DNA of 64,000 nucleotides, taken from positions 1,738,609 through 1,802,608 of the forward strand of contig SCFE01000080.1 of NCBI GenBank assembly GCA_004352715.1, in the 5' to 3' direction. Below, piece by piece: positions 22,716 to 33,535 of this stretch. A model generated the notes under the pieces. The model was given only the letters and a program-made list of their open reading frames with translations, had not been told where the DNA came from and searched no databases. This stretch comes from Hofstenia miamia. Lineage: Eukaryota; Xenacoelomorpha; Acoela. The number at the start of each line of letters is the position of its first letter. Position 1 is the first letter of the stretch. A program made the translations under genes and the position numbers.

Positions 22716-23329
22716 TCTCAGGAATGGAATATATTCTTAAATTGAAAGCCTTCTTATTCCGCATGCTATTGGTGAAGAAGGATTAACGTCTAAACCACAA
22801 ATTTACTTGAAAACATTTAATGTGAAACAAGGTTATCGTTACAAGTTCATTAATATTGAAATTAAGGAATTTGTTTTTCTACATTTGCAAAATGCTTATA
22901 TATCAAATAACTAAGTGAGGCAATAAATATATTACTTTCAAAATCTACTAAGATCAGATGGTTGCAATTGGTGAAAGCAGAGGCAGGTCAAGCGAAATTT
23001 GCAGGCCCATTAGCTGCTTTTGAAAAATCGCAAACCCATTGGTTCATTATTAAAAATCGGCAATCTATCCATCCTATGCTCTCTTTTATTAACCGTAAAT
23101 TCACCAGGAATTTTTCAAAATATGTGATGGTTACCCTCAATTTTTTTCAAAATCACTAACGAATGAAGATATTTATAATTTGAAAACACCACAAAATAGA
23201 AAAATGTCTCCTTTTTCTATTTCAACCTTGTTTAGCGATCGGGTGAGAGAAGCTCTGACTTTGAGAACAGTGCGCCTGAACAGAGCTCACACAGTTTTTC
23301 TATAGAAAACAAAATATTTGAGAGTAGCT
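22716..23329. other. Region upstream of the LDLa-GPCR
   Basis: It should hold the receptor's promoter and 5' UTR. No TATA box or other element could be singled out in such AT-rich sequence. The plus-strand frame at 22962-23159 has no recognisable domain. Confidence 0.4.
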
Positions 23330-23529
23330 GTTATTGCCAGCGTTGGTGTTTTAAACACTTTTGACGCAATGAAACAAAAAACGTGTTTTAAATGAAAAAA
23401 ACATGTTTTTATGCTTTTTGTTTTCTGAGTGAAAACAAACTGAATTTGACCAATGTTTAATTGATATGTGCAGTTACAAATTCGGAATTGCAAAAAACAA
23501 GTTGCAAGTTTCAACTACTGGTTTAGTTG

Positions 23530-24710
23530 CTGGTGTAAAAACGCCAGTTTGCCAGCTTTTGCAACTCCAAGACGCGTACGGCGACAGCCCTACGTTGAAA
23601 CTAATCCTAAGAAGTGACTCTCCAGTCCAGGCGAAGAAGCCACAGCCGAAAAAAGGAAAATTGCCACCTTAATAAGAGACTCGCTGAAGCCCAAACGTTT
23701 TCTGGGTTTCCACCATGATATTGGGCCAACCTTAAGGTACAATTTCTCGAACAACGATGCAAAACATAGAGGCTCTTTGGCCAGAAATTTACCTGTATCT
23801 GGTATTAAATCATCACCTAGACTTTGTATATAGGGATTGGCTTCAGCTGTTTCAAGAGAAGATAAATCATTTTTACAAAGTCCGTGGTCAAGCAGATCCG
23901 TGGCGAGCTGAACATCTGAAGATGCCATTTTTCGTCACTGACTCAGTTGTTGGATGAAGTGATCAGGCGCGGAATTGACAACTGTTTCCCAAATATGGAT
24001 GTTTGAGACAGGGTGCAATCATTTGATTGAAATCGATTAAGAGAGACAGAAAGAGGTTTCAGGGACTCCAGAGCTTCTGTAGCAAAACGCTTCATCTGAA
24101 TTTGTTCCATGTAACGATATGCCACATCTGTACGTTTGAGTTTCGAGTTTATAATCTCCCCCATTATATTCCAGTGTTTTACAAAATATTCTAATACATC
24201 AACATACGAATTCCACTGAGTCTCGTAGTGGATGTGGAACATGGTGCTCTCTGAGAGCAGCTGACCCTATATGAGTATTGTTCAACCACTTTAATACTTT
24301 GTTGACCTTTAATAAAACACCTTTTGTTTTACGCGAGAAAATGAAATCCTTAGCAATCACATTCACTATATGGGCTTGAAATCCATATGCGTGCATAATT
24401 GGAATGCCCAATTATCTCTTTAACAGTTCCCTCATGTGAGACATAATGACTGCATTGTCCGATACAACACATTGGATATCAATATCTCATTCGTCTCTTA
24501 GAACTCTTGAACTCAGCATTTACCAATTCAAGAAGATACTCGGATATATGTGGCTTCCCTGTAGATTCTATGGTGTTTAGTAGATAGCTTTGGCCGCTCA
24601 AATACATAGACATACCCAAAATTGGCTGGTTGTCCTTTGTAGACCACCCATCGGTGGCTAAAGTTTCGCATAAACCTTTTTTTGGTTTTTTGTCAACAAA
24701 TTTTGCCTTC
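23530..24710 (-). pseudogene. hAT transposase pseudogene (DUF659 to C-terminal dimerisation domain)
   Basis: Reading down the minus strand: LATDGWSTKDNQPILG (DUF659-type block), then CVVSDNAVIMSHM, matching the VVtDNaxNM block with a catalytic Asp, followed by an in-frame stop after ELLKR. Next are MHAYGFQAHIVNVIAKD and QWNSYVDVLEYF, the equivalent of the RWNS block. At the end come PISWWKPRKRLGFSE and SSPGLESHFLGLVST, then a stop, then RTRLGVAKAGKLA. These are the hAT dimerisation region, where WW and the ER.FS segment are normally found. Frames shift several times, so it is non-functional. Confidence 0.8.
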
Positions 24711-24830
24711 TCTTGCTCATAAATGGGATCGTCCTGTTTAGAAATATCATGTCGATCAGGGACAGTTGTACGGGCCTCAGTTGTTGGATCAAAGCTTTAA
24801 ACTGCTTGTTTCCCCCAGTAAACATAGAAC

Positions 24831-25025
24831 TGTCGTAACGACGTCGCTAAATGACACGATAACGACACTAAAACGACATTACATTAAATTAAAATTATTC
24901 CTATTTTTAAATATTTTTTGCTAGACGGAATTATACACCGCCACTAATCCGTACTATAAACGCCACTCAAACAACTCAACGCCTATTAAACGCCAATACA
25001 CTACAAAAACGACGTCGTTACAACA
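24831..25025. mobile_element. Small MITE with CGACGTCG inverted ends
   Basis: TGTCGTAACGACGTCG (24831-24846) faces CGACGTCGTTACAACA (25010-25025), 15 of 16 matching in reverse complement. Internal ACGAC/AACGCC words recur. The 195-bp unit sits inside the hAT element. Confidence 0.6.
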
Positions 25026-25781
25026 ATTCTTTGTTTACAGAGCAACCAGATAAAACGCGCTGTTCGTAGCAATAATACTTCTAAACAGAAGCTACATTTA
25101 GATTTGAAATTAAATTTTTTAATATTTTTAATAAAATACATATATAAAATACATGTACATATTGTAGGAAATCTTTTTGTTTTACACTCACCTTGCGATC
25201 TGTAAGTTGATTTCATTTTGTTTGGTTCGACTTGTAGCAATCACTGACATTGTTGGTTGTTTTAATTTTTTGCTATCACTACCCAGAATCGGTGGACACC
25301 GTATCAAGACTGGCGTTTCTGACAACTCTCAGTATGTTGTTTCATTCGGACAACCATTTCGATGTTGCAAAGTTTGCGTTTAGCACGGGTGACACAATTA
25401 ACAACAACTTCCGTAAAGGCCAGGCATTGCACAATATGAAAGCAATAGCAATTTAAATAACGGCTACAATTTGCGAGCAATTCAAACAATAGACATGTAT
25501 TAAGTAAAGAAACCAAACAGAATAAAGCTATAGTAAGTCGGGTTTATTTACTTAGCAAACAATTGAGCGAGAAGCAAATTGTAAGTCTGGCAAGCAAGCA
25601 AATTCTGTTGTTTGAATGTTTTTTATAATTTGTTTTAAACATGTTTTTACCGCTATGTTTAAAACATACCAACCCTGGTTGTTTCCATTGGCATTAGACA
25701 GATTCATTATCTGAACATTAGGTATGATAACAATTTGAATGTTTTAAACAAAATCTGACTTCAAATTGAAAGAAATAAATG

Positions 25782-25785
<4 letters not shown>

Positions 25786-25848
<63 letters not shown>
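25786..25848. repeat. (TA)n microsatellite with ACATAT interruptions
   Basis: Alternating TA interrupted by two CATA units, just outside the hAT element's right end. Confidence 0.9.
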
Positions 25849-25853
<5 letters not shown>

Positions 25854-28800
25854 GAAAATACAGTTCTGGCATATATAAGAATCTAAGCATGTTAAATATT
25901 TAAAGTCTTTTAGACTTTATGACGTCCCTTCAGCTACTTTATTACAGTATTAATTAATTGCTTTGCAGTTAATGTATTTAAGTGTTCTTCTTCAACAGTA
26001 AGCCAGGTGCTTGCACTTTTGAAAAATGTAGATATATTTGGAAAATTTATCTTAAGTTAACCAATCATAAACTTTAGAGCTTGATGTAGTTTTCCTAGGT
26101 TTTTATTAAAATATTTTAATATTCTATAATGCTCTTTAGATAAACAATAATTTTCGCAATGTAAGTATAAATTTAGAAAATGCAAGAAGAACTCTTAGGA
26201 AGGATTAATAACTTAGGTGATAGTGAGCATGTTTCTACCTATTACCATAAACCTACTTTAGTGTGACTTGGTCACAATTGAAATTAATCTAGATATTTCT
26301 AATATTTTTAGTGTTAGTTTATTATTTACAACCACTGTTGTTTTAAACCATTTTAATTGGTGGGGATGCGTTAGTGTGGTCACTAGTGTGTGCTTGATAA
26401 AATGTGGAATTCAATGTGGTAACCAAACACAGGTGTTACTTACAATTGCTTATAAACACAATACCCTATGAAAAGGATTAATGGAATTTATACCTGTATA
26501 ACATTAAGATCTTTCTTTATATCTTTTTAACACTATGTTATGATAATGAGATAGAGATACAATAATAGCTCAAAAATCTTTTCAACAGTTATTACTAATT
26601 ATTTCTGGGGATTCATGTGCCTTCGGATAAGGACAGGTATATATATAAAACTTGAACTTTCATCTGGTTTGGACAAAAACACATAAACACTAAATGGCAA
26701 CTGCATCTTATTTGCTGCTTATATGTGAGTTGAGACCTAAGAACAAAAACTTGAATTATTGCATTGAAGGCTTAATAACTATAATAACACATTAGGTAGC
26801 ACCCTCTTAAGATCACCTAAGTTAAGTTGAAATTGGCTATCTAATTTGGAGCTTTGGCAGATGCCAAGTAAACTGGTAAGATATATTCATTTTCTTCTTG
26901 CTATATAAAAAAGAAAACAATGTGGAATTAATGAAAAGTCTTCTACTTTTTCTTTTTGGAGCCTAAACAGAATGTTATTTAAATATCAATAATGGTTAAT
27001 TATAAACAGTAACTTATTGATCATTCTTTCTTTTTTGTGTCATTGGAACAATCAGGACAATTACTATTATTAGTGCAACATTCTACAGCTAAAAATTTTA
27101 TCTATGTAATGTCACCTCTGACCACACTTTCATTCGACATAGTGAGTTGACATGATTCTGAACTGATTAGAGATGGGATGGATTCCCCTTACTTCACAAG
27201 AGTTAGGGTAGTCTTTAGTCTTGATAGATTTTTGCTTTTTCTTCTTGTTGCAAATTATATAATTGCTTTGATCTGTTGTTGGAGCAAATGAAAGTTCTCA
27301 TTTCTGCTCACTGAGGGGTTATCTCATATTACCCTATGTAACTAAACCTGGACTACCAGCCTCTCCGGCAAGGCATTTCTCAAACCAAATGGATGTTACT
27401 ATTGAATATATTTGTTTACTTTTCTTTTGTTTTTGAAGCTATCCAAGTGAAATCATGTGATGACATGGTAGCTTGACCTACTGATTTCACTTTGAAAATG
27501 AACCTGTTACTTCACTTCAACTAAGTAATCGTAGTGCTCCCCAAGTGCTGATAGTGGTGTGAATCAGATACTAAGGTTTAAGTTTAAATCAATGAAAAAT
27601 GAAACTTGAGTGTGCCAAGAAGCCCTGTTGCACCAGTTGCTTATGATTAAGGTGAGATAAATATTTCTGGTCTATCTGTGCAACTAATTCTTTTTTGATA
27701 TTTCACATAATTTTCCTGCATGTTCATTTCAAATTGAAGAGTTGAATGCTACTTTAGCCAGAGAATTGATATTACCAGCCAAGAATGAAGCTGCAAACCA
27801 TCATCCATCTATTAGATGAAAATTCTTTATGAAAACATGAAAGTCTACTGGAAATAAGAAGAAGAACTCATATATTACAAAATACAACTGGATACAGGCC
27901 TAGAAGAATTTACTACTCAGTTTGCTTACAAAATGTCTAAATTTATTGTAATTCTGAAACAACCACCCTCCCTGTCTAGAGAAAATGAATTAACCTAAAA
28001 TAGGAAATCAAATTTAAGTTCTTCATTGAGATCTAATATTTTTTTTCATGCTTATGGATGTATTTTATTGTTACTTTTATCTATCTATTCTACTACTTTT
28101 TATGCGGAAAACCAAACGGTGTTAATTAATAATTTTTCTATTGTACTTCACTAATTATAGTTGGAAATACAGGGTGTCCCAAAAAAATATTTTATTTTAT
28201 TTTGCTCCCGTTTTGTATTGAGATGATGGATCGAGCTGTCCTTCTAGGTACTAGTAGTCTATGTTTTAGGATTTTTTTGCCACCAACCCCATCTTTCAAT
28301 TGCGTTCGACAAGAGAGATATTGATCTTATGTGCCATTTATTATTAATGATTTTATTATTGGGGTCATATCAGGCATCTCATATTAGCTCATATATTATT
28401 TATGATTATAAGTAAATCAGATGTCACTAGTGGTCCACTGTTGGCTATGAGTGGTTGTAATTGCCACTCCTGCCACTGCTTCCTCACGAGTGGTCTACTG
28501 GTGGTAACTGGTGGCCGCCCATGCCACTAATTTCCAACCAGAGGACCACTGATGGTGGCTACATTGGATATTGCTACATGATCTCAGCATTACACAGATA
28601 AAGAATGTAAATAGGATGTTTAATTGGTGTATCATTAAAATGTTTGATGTTAGGAGCAACCATTTGGAGACTATATTTTAATAAGGTCAGACTATCTATT
28701 TACATTTGTATACCAGTCTTATTCACATGTATAAATGCATTAATCGAAATCATCACGTAAAATAATTCCTTAAATTGAAAAAACGTATGATGAAAATTCC

Positions 28801-29316
28801 GATTTCTTAAAATTCATTAAAGGTATTCCCTATAATTAATGTAGAATCATCCACCAGGCCATTTTATGCCATGATAAATCAACATATTTACTCTCTGGCT
28901 AACCTAGCGGGAGGAGTTCTATCAATTACCAGCTCCTTACTCACTATTACTTATTTAAGATTTAACCTCTGTTAGACTTAAAGTAATAGTTACTGTTTAG
29001 GCGTAATCTTTGTCGCAGCATCCAAGTGGACATCCAACACCAATCCATTCACCAACAATCATCCATCCATCCAACAATCGCTGATGCCTCAGGGACATAT
29101 ATTATGTGCTCCCTAACTTAGCGCGGTGCAAATAGTAGTAATTACACAATTCGACTTAATCTCTAATGAAATAAAACACTTTGATATGTGTATGTGGCAA
29201 GTAAGGAAGTGACTACGAAATAACGACACTAGCTACTTAAACAAAATTATATAGACAAAGAACATTGCAGCTTCCTAACTAACAATGAATTCATAATTAA
29301 TATGGTCTCTTACCAG
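25849..29316. other. Long stretch without a supported gene
   Basis: About 3.5 kb. It contains ACAGGGTGTCCCAAAAA at about 28169, a word often seen at DNA-transposon ends, without a found partner. A GTGG/CCAC-rich patch with partial inverted symmetry lies at about 28435-28560. Upstream exons of the mu-crystallin-like gene would be expected here, but I could not identify any. Confidence 0.5.
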
Positions 29317-29496
29317 TCAGTAATTATTAACTCCTTATCATATGTTTATGCTGAAATTGGAGAAGTTCTACTTGCTCGTAAGAATGCTTTTCCTAATGAA
29401 ACTACTGTTTTCTTGTCTCATGGAATGGGATTAGAGGACTTATATGCTGCTAAATTTATTTATGATAACATTGGGAATGATAAGAATCATAAATAA
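29317..29496 (+). CDS. Terminal exon resembling mu-crystallin / ornithine cyclodeaminase family
   Basis: After a CTTACCAG acceptor, the frame reads SVIINSLSYVYAEIGEVLLA, then NETTVFLSHGMGLEDLYAAKF and IYDNI, and TAA at 29494-29496. The family's C-terminus has the same order: (A)E(L/I)GEV, then TTVFKSLGMAVEDxxAAKLIYD, the last helix of the NAD(P)-binding fold. The enzymes reduce cyclic ketimines or deaminate ornithine in the cytosol. Only this exon was found, so it may be the 3' end of a gene with distant exons or an isolated relic. The frame is clean, and the acceptor could also be 4 bases downstream. Confidence 0.6.
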   Translation, partial: SVIINSLSYVYAEIGEVLLARKNAFPNETTVFLSHGMGLEDLYAAKFIYDNIGNDKNHK

Positions 29497-29828
29497 ATTA
29501 TTTATTATTCTCTAAATCAGTATTGCAATGGAACCAAATTCTTTTGAAATTATATATCTTATTTCAAACGCTCCGACATAGGCATAGACATTGTAAAATT
29601 TTAATTATCATTGAAAAAATATACTTCAGATTGACGCACTGATCTCTAGCATGTCTGCTCGACGCAAGGCGGTCATAGAAAACAAAGGAGACAGCACAAA
29701 ATAATGATTATATGTATGTTTCTTAGTTGTATGTTTGATTTTACTTTGCTAAAAAATTATTGAGATCTCTTGGTTTTGGTCTTATTTAATTTATTTAAAA
29801 AAACGGAAGAAATACAAGGGGCCCAATG

Positions 29829-29832
<4 letters not shown>

Positions 29833-29868
<36 letters not shown>
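29833..29868. repeat. (TA)n microsatellite
   Basis: Simple TA run in intergenic sequence. Confidence 0.9.
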
Positions 29869-29869
<1 letters not shown>

Positions 29870-29976
29870 TATATATAATATTTTTCTAAATTCTAATATA
29901 ATATTTCATTAAATATATACAGTAGAACTGATTTTGTAATTGAAATCTACTGTTGTCATGTGACGCTAAATTCTAT

Positions 29977-30528
29977 CAGGGATCCAACTTGATTAATCAA
30001 GATTAATCGATTGTATTAATCCATCATGTAGATTAGAGTAATCGTAAACAGCGTGCTCGATTAATCTAGATTATTCCAATTAAGTTGATGCTTATGCATT
30101 CAGTTGCGTGTTGTCATTTTCTGTTTGATCTTATCTATGGCCACTATTCTGGTGTCATATTTTTTTACAAAAAAAACCTTAACACCGGACATAGAAGAAG
30201 AGCGTGATGATTAGGCATCTAACATACGTAGGAAGCGGATGTCGCCTAATTCTATATATAAGGATTCTCGCTTTTATCACGCCGACTTCTAATCAGGTTG
30301 AGAGACTTCAGCAAAGCTGATTATGCTCTATCTGGTTACCAAAATCGGTCATTAACCCTCAACTTAGAGATCCAAATATTTCTTTACGCTAACAAGCAAG
30401 AAAATAACAATAATAGTTGATATTTTCTATTTTGAATATCTTTCAATTGATATATTGTATTTTGAATATTTTTAATCAGAAGCAGATTAATCATACGATT
30501 AATCGCGATTAAAATCTAACGATCCCTG
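29977..30528. mobile_element. hAT-type MITE (CAGGGATC ends, GATTAATCG arrays)
   Basis: It starts CAGGGATCC and ends GATCCCTG. Both ends carry tandem GATTAATC words (left about 29992-30075, right about 30486-30516). Flanks aattctat (29969-29976) and atttctat (30529-30536) match at 7 of 8. The 552-bp interior has no intact ORF. Confidence 0.8.
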
Positions 30529-30536
30529 ATTTCTAT

Positions 30537-32640
30537 AATGAGCATCCAATCACTAGACACATTCCCGAATTTATACTGCTAAGCAAATAATTTTGTTAAT
30601 TTTAGCCCAGGTACAATGTTTGATGTTACTATTGCGTTCTTGATTTTCACATTCATATAAATGTTTTACTTTATTCATCAACAATTCAGATAGCATATTT
30701 ACAACTCAATGTATATTATATACATTTTTACATATCTTAATGACATTAGATAGCGTCTACAGCTCGCTTAAATTATGTTGAGTGTATAAATTGAAGCAAC
30801 AAATATTTCTAGTTTTGACATTTCTGCGCAGCATTCATATTGATGACAAAGTGTATGCCATTAATAAGAAAATCCTTCCAAAGCAATATATTTGCTACTA
30901 CCATAGAACATTTAAAGACTATAAACTGTATATTTGCATAGCGTCAATAATAATAGCACAAGATGTTTAGTGTTCTTGTGTCTCCAATAATATAATTATA
31001 ATAATATATAATTTTTTCTACTTTATTCTCATTATCTAAAGTTATAGCACATATTTGAGACTGTCCGTTGAAAAGTAAAATAAGAAATATTGCTGCTAAC
31101 AAATTTCGGTGCATGTGAATTTAGATTTAGGAAATTTGTAACATATTGATTTTTCCCTATTTTCATATTGAACAATATTGAAGTAGCATGAATCTGTACT
31201 TGATATAGCGGGGACGTTATAATTTGCTTCCATCTGTACTCCAGAACTCGCACATGTTTACGGGCAAAATTTAAAGTTTTTAATGCTTAATTAAAAGCTT
31301 CCGACTTTAAATTGCAGCTCTTTGTATTCAAATTAATAAATAAAAATGAACAAACTGCATGCAATTGTTGGACTTGATAATCTATGCCTAAATTTTTTCA
31401 AGAAGCGATTTTGTGACTTTTTATCTAAAAGTTATCAAATTTTAATTCTGTGTCAATTTCAACATCTATATATAACAGAATTAATTCTTTGGTTGGTTTA
31501 TTGCTGACAATTACTTGTAATTATATCTTTTTTATTTTTTTTAATATTATGAATTGGGTGTTTTCAATGTTAACTTTAAATTTTTTGCATGGTTAATAGC
31601 TAGTAAAAATTTCAACACCACTTTGTAAATTTTTAGTACTGAACCATCATTGGCAGTGTTTTTGAGGAAGCTATCATTAGCAAATAAATATATTTCAGTA
31701 TGACGTACGTGCTGAAATTATATTATTTACAAAGAGTCTATTCAAAATATAATTGACCCTTGTAGTGTGCCTTGAGGAATATAGGCAGACTTCATGTTAT
31801 TCAATGAAACAGGCTTTTTCTAAGAAATTCAAAATTAGCTTAATTGAATTTTGATGAAATGTGTAATTTTTAAGTTAACTCGAGAAATTCTCAAAAGTTA
31901 TTGAAATAAAAGCTTTGCTCACGTTTTAAAAGATATGCAACAGGATATATTTTTAGATTTATTTGATGTTATTTTCCAATAATTGTCATAATCGCATCAC
32001 TTGTACTATGCTTACATTAGCTTAGATGATAAAATATTCTCAGCTGGAAGATATTGATAAATTGGAATATTTCAAATAGTTTAGTAAAAGGTTCATTTTT
32101 GAGCTTAGCCTATAATTTTTCGCAATAAAGGGATGCCCATTTTTACGTCGGTTTTTTTCAGTCTTTACGGAAATTTGCATTAATCAATGCATTGATTAAG
32201 CACAAACGGTTGCTGTTCCCAAGTACATAGCTTACTATTTTAATTTCCTCCCACCTTATTAAATCTCCAAAAAAATTGTTTCATTTATATTATTCAATAC
32301 TTTCTAAAAATCCCGAAAAAATATTATATAGTTTTATTTAATTAGTGATACTTGATTTATTTTCAAGTAAATTTGGAGAATTAATATTATAGCTTTGTTT
32401 TGCATTAAACAACTTTTTTAATTGAATTTTTACCATCATCAACGGAAAATTCAAAGCAATTAATCCCCTGTTATGGGCAACGTCATACATAATAGAATCT
32501 ACACGATATAAGCATTTGTTAACTTGCTACATTCATATATTTTTCACTTCATTCTTTAAATTTTAACCCCGATATTTTAAAAATATTAGAAATATTTTAA
32601 ATTTACAAATGTTAATTAAAATGATATTATAATATCAATT
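30537..32640. other. Non-coding stretch
   Basis: No gene or repeat supported. Short frames such as 30782-30970 and 31032-31253 lack motifs. Confidence 0.5.
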
Positions 32641-32858
32641 TAAAAACTGGAAAAGCACTCGAAGAGCGCAGCCCTCCGCCACGCAGCTTGTGTCCCCCGG
32701 ATCAGCACCAAAATTTAATGGATTCCCTCTTGGGCAGAAACGCACCTTTGGTGAAAATTTGACGTCAATCCATTTATTAATTTTTCCGTAAAGTTGCTCA
32801 AAGAAAGGTACACATACCAAAGCTACCAAAAACATAACCTCCTTGGCGGAGGTAATAA
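32641..32858 (-). repeat. Dispersed GC-richer repeat (RTE/SINE-like tail)
   Basis: On the minus strand it begins TTATTACCTCCGCCAAGGAG, includes a GGTTATGTTTTTGGTAG stretch, and ends near GGCGGAGGGCTGCGCTC...GAGTGC. I recall near-identical blocks as dispersed repeats in many animal genomes, but cannot verify the family. The 66-residue open frame across it is probably incidental. Confidence 0.5.
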
Positions 32859-33495
32859 ATTTCTAAATTTATTAATAATCCCTCGTTCAGTTTGTTGAGA
32901 TAGCCTTTGACTCTAAGTAACTAGTAAAATAACCACTAAATATATTGGAAACCCTAAGTGAAATAGATTTAAAAAAATTTTTGTTTAAAATATTTTTGTA
33001 AAATGTGATTTAAATCTTAGTGCAAATTTAGATTTCTTAACCCTATTTTTCCTACCACCTACTATAATGTAGCAAACCGCTTTGTCACATTTTCAACAAT
33101 TTTATCTAAGCCTGTTATGAAATATGGGATTGTGCCCGCTCATGTAGTGATGCAGATTTGCTCTAAAAATTATTCTTTAAGTGAAAATCATTCAAGTTCT
33201 TAACATACCTAATTCTAAGAAAATTAGGCATTCTAGTGCCTATGAGAACTACACTTAAACATTTTGATTTCTGAAGAAAACCGTTAAGTGATTTTGAATT
33301 TTAAATATCTTCAATATTTCGAAAGATATAGCTGTTTAGGAAATTTTTGAGGAAACAATAATCGATTTAGGAGGATTTCTTATAGAATTATAATTAAAAG
33401 TTTGTTAATTTTACCTTAGTTATTATTGGGGAGTCACTCAACTTAGAAGGTGAATAGGTGTTGAAAACGTGACATCTTGCTTAATTCTACATATT

Positions 33496-33535
<40 letters not shown>

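Larger units (their letters stand above)
23338..25677 (-). mobile_element. hAT transposon, decayed, with terminal repeats and degraded 8-bp duplication
   Basis: The left end is CAGCGTTGGTGTTTTAAAC and the right end, reverse complement, is CAGGGTTGGTATGTTTTAAAC. Flanks gttattgc (23330-23337) and gttgtttc (25678-25685) match at 6 of 8. The inside, on the minus strand, carries a broken hAT transposase. A small MITE with CGACGTCG ends is inserted at 24831-25025. Confidence 0.75.

Noticed and set aside
29992-30075. CRISPR-like array from repeated GATTAATC words
   Set aside because: Eukaryotic context, no regular spacers; the words are MITE termini.
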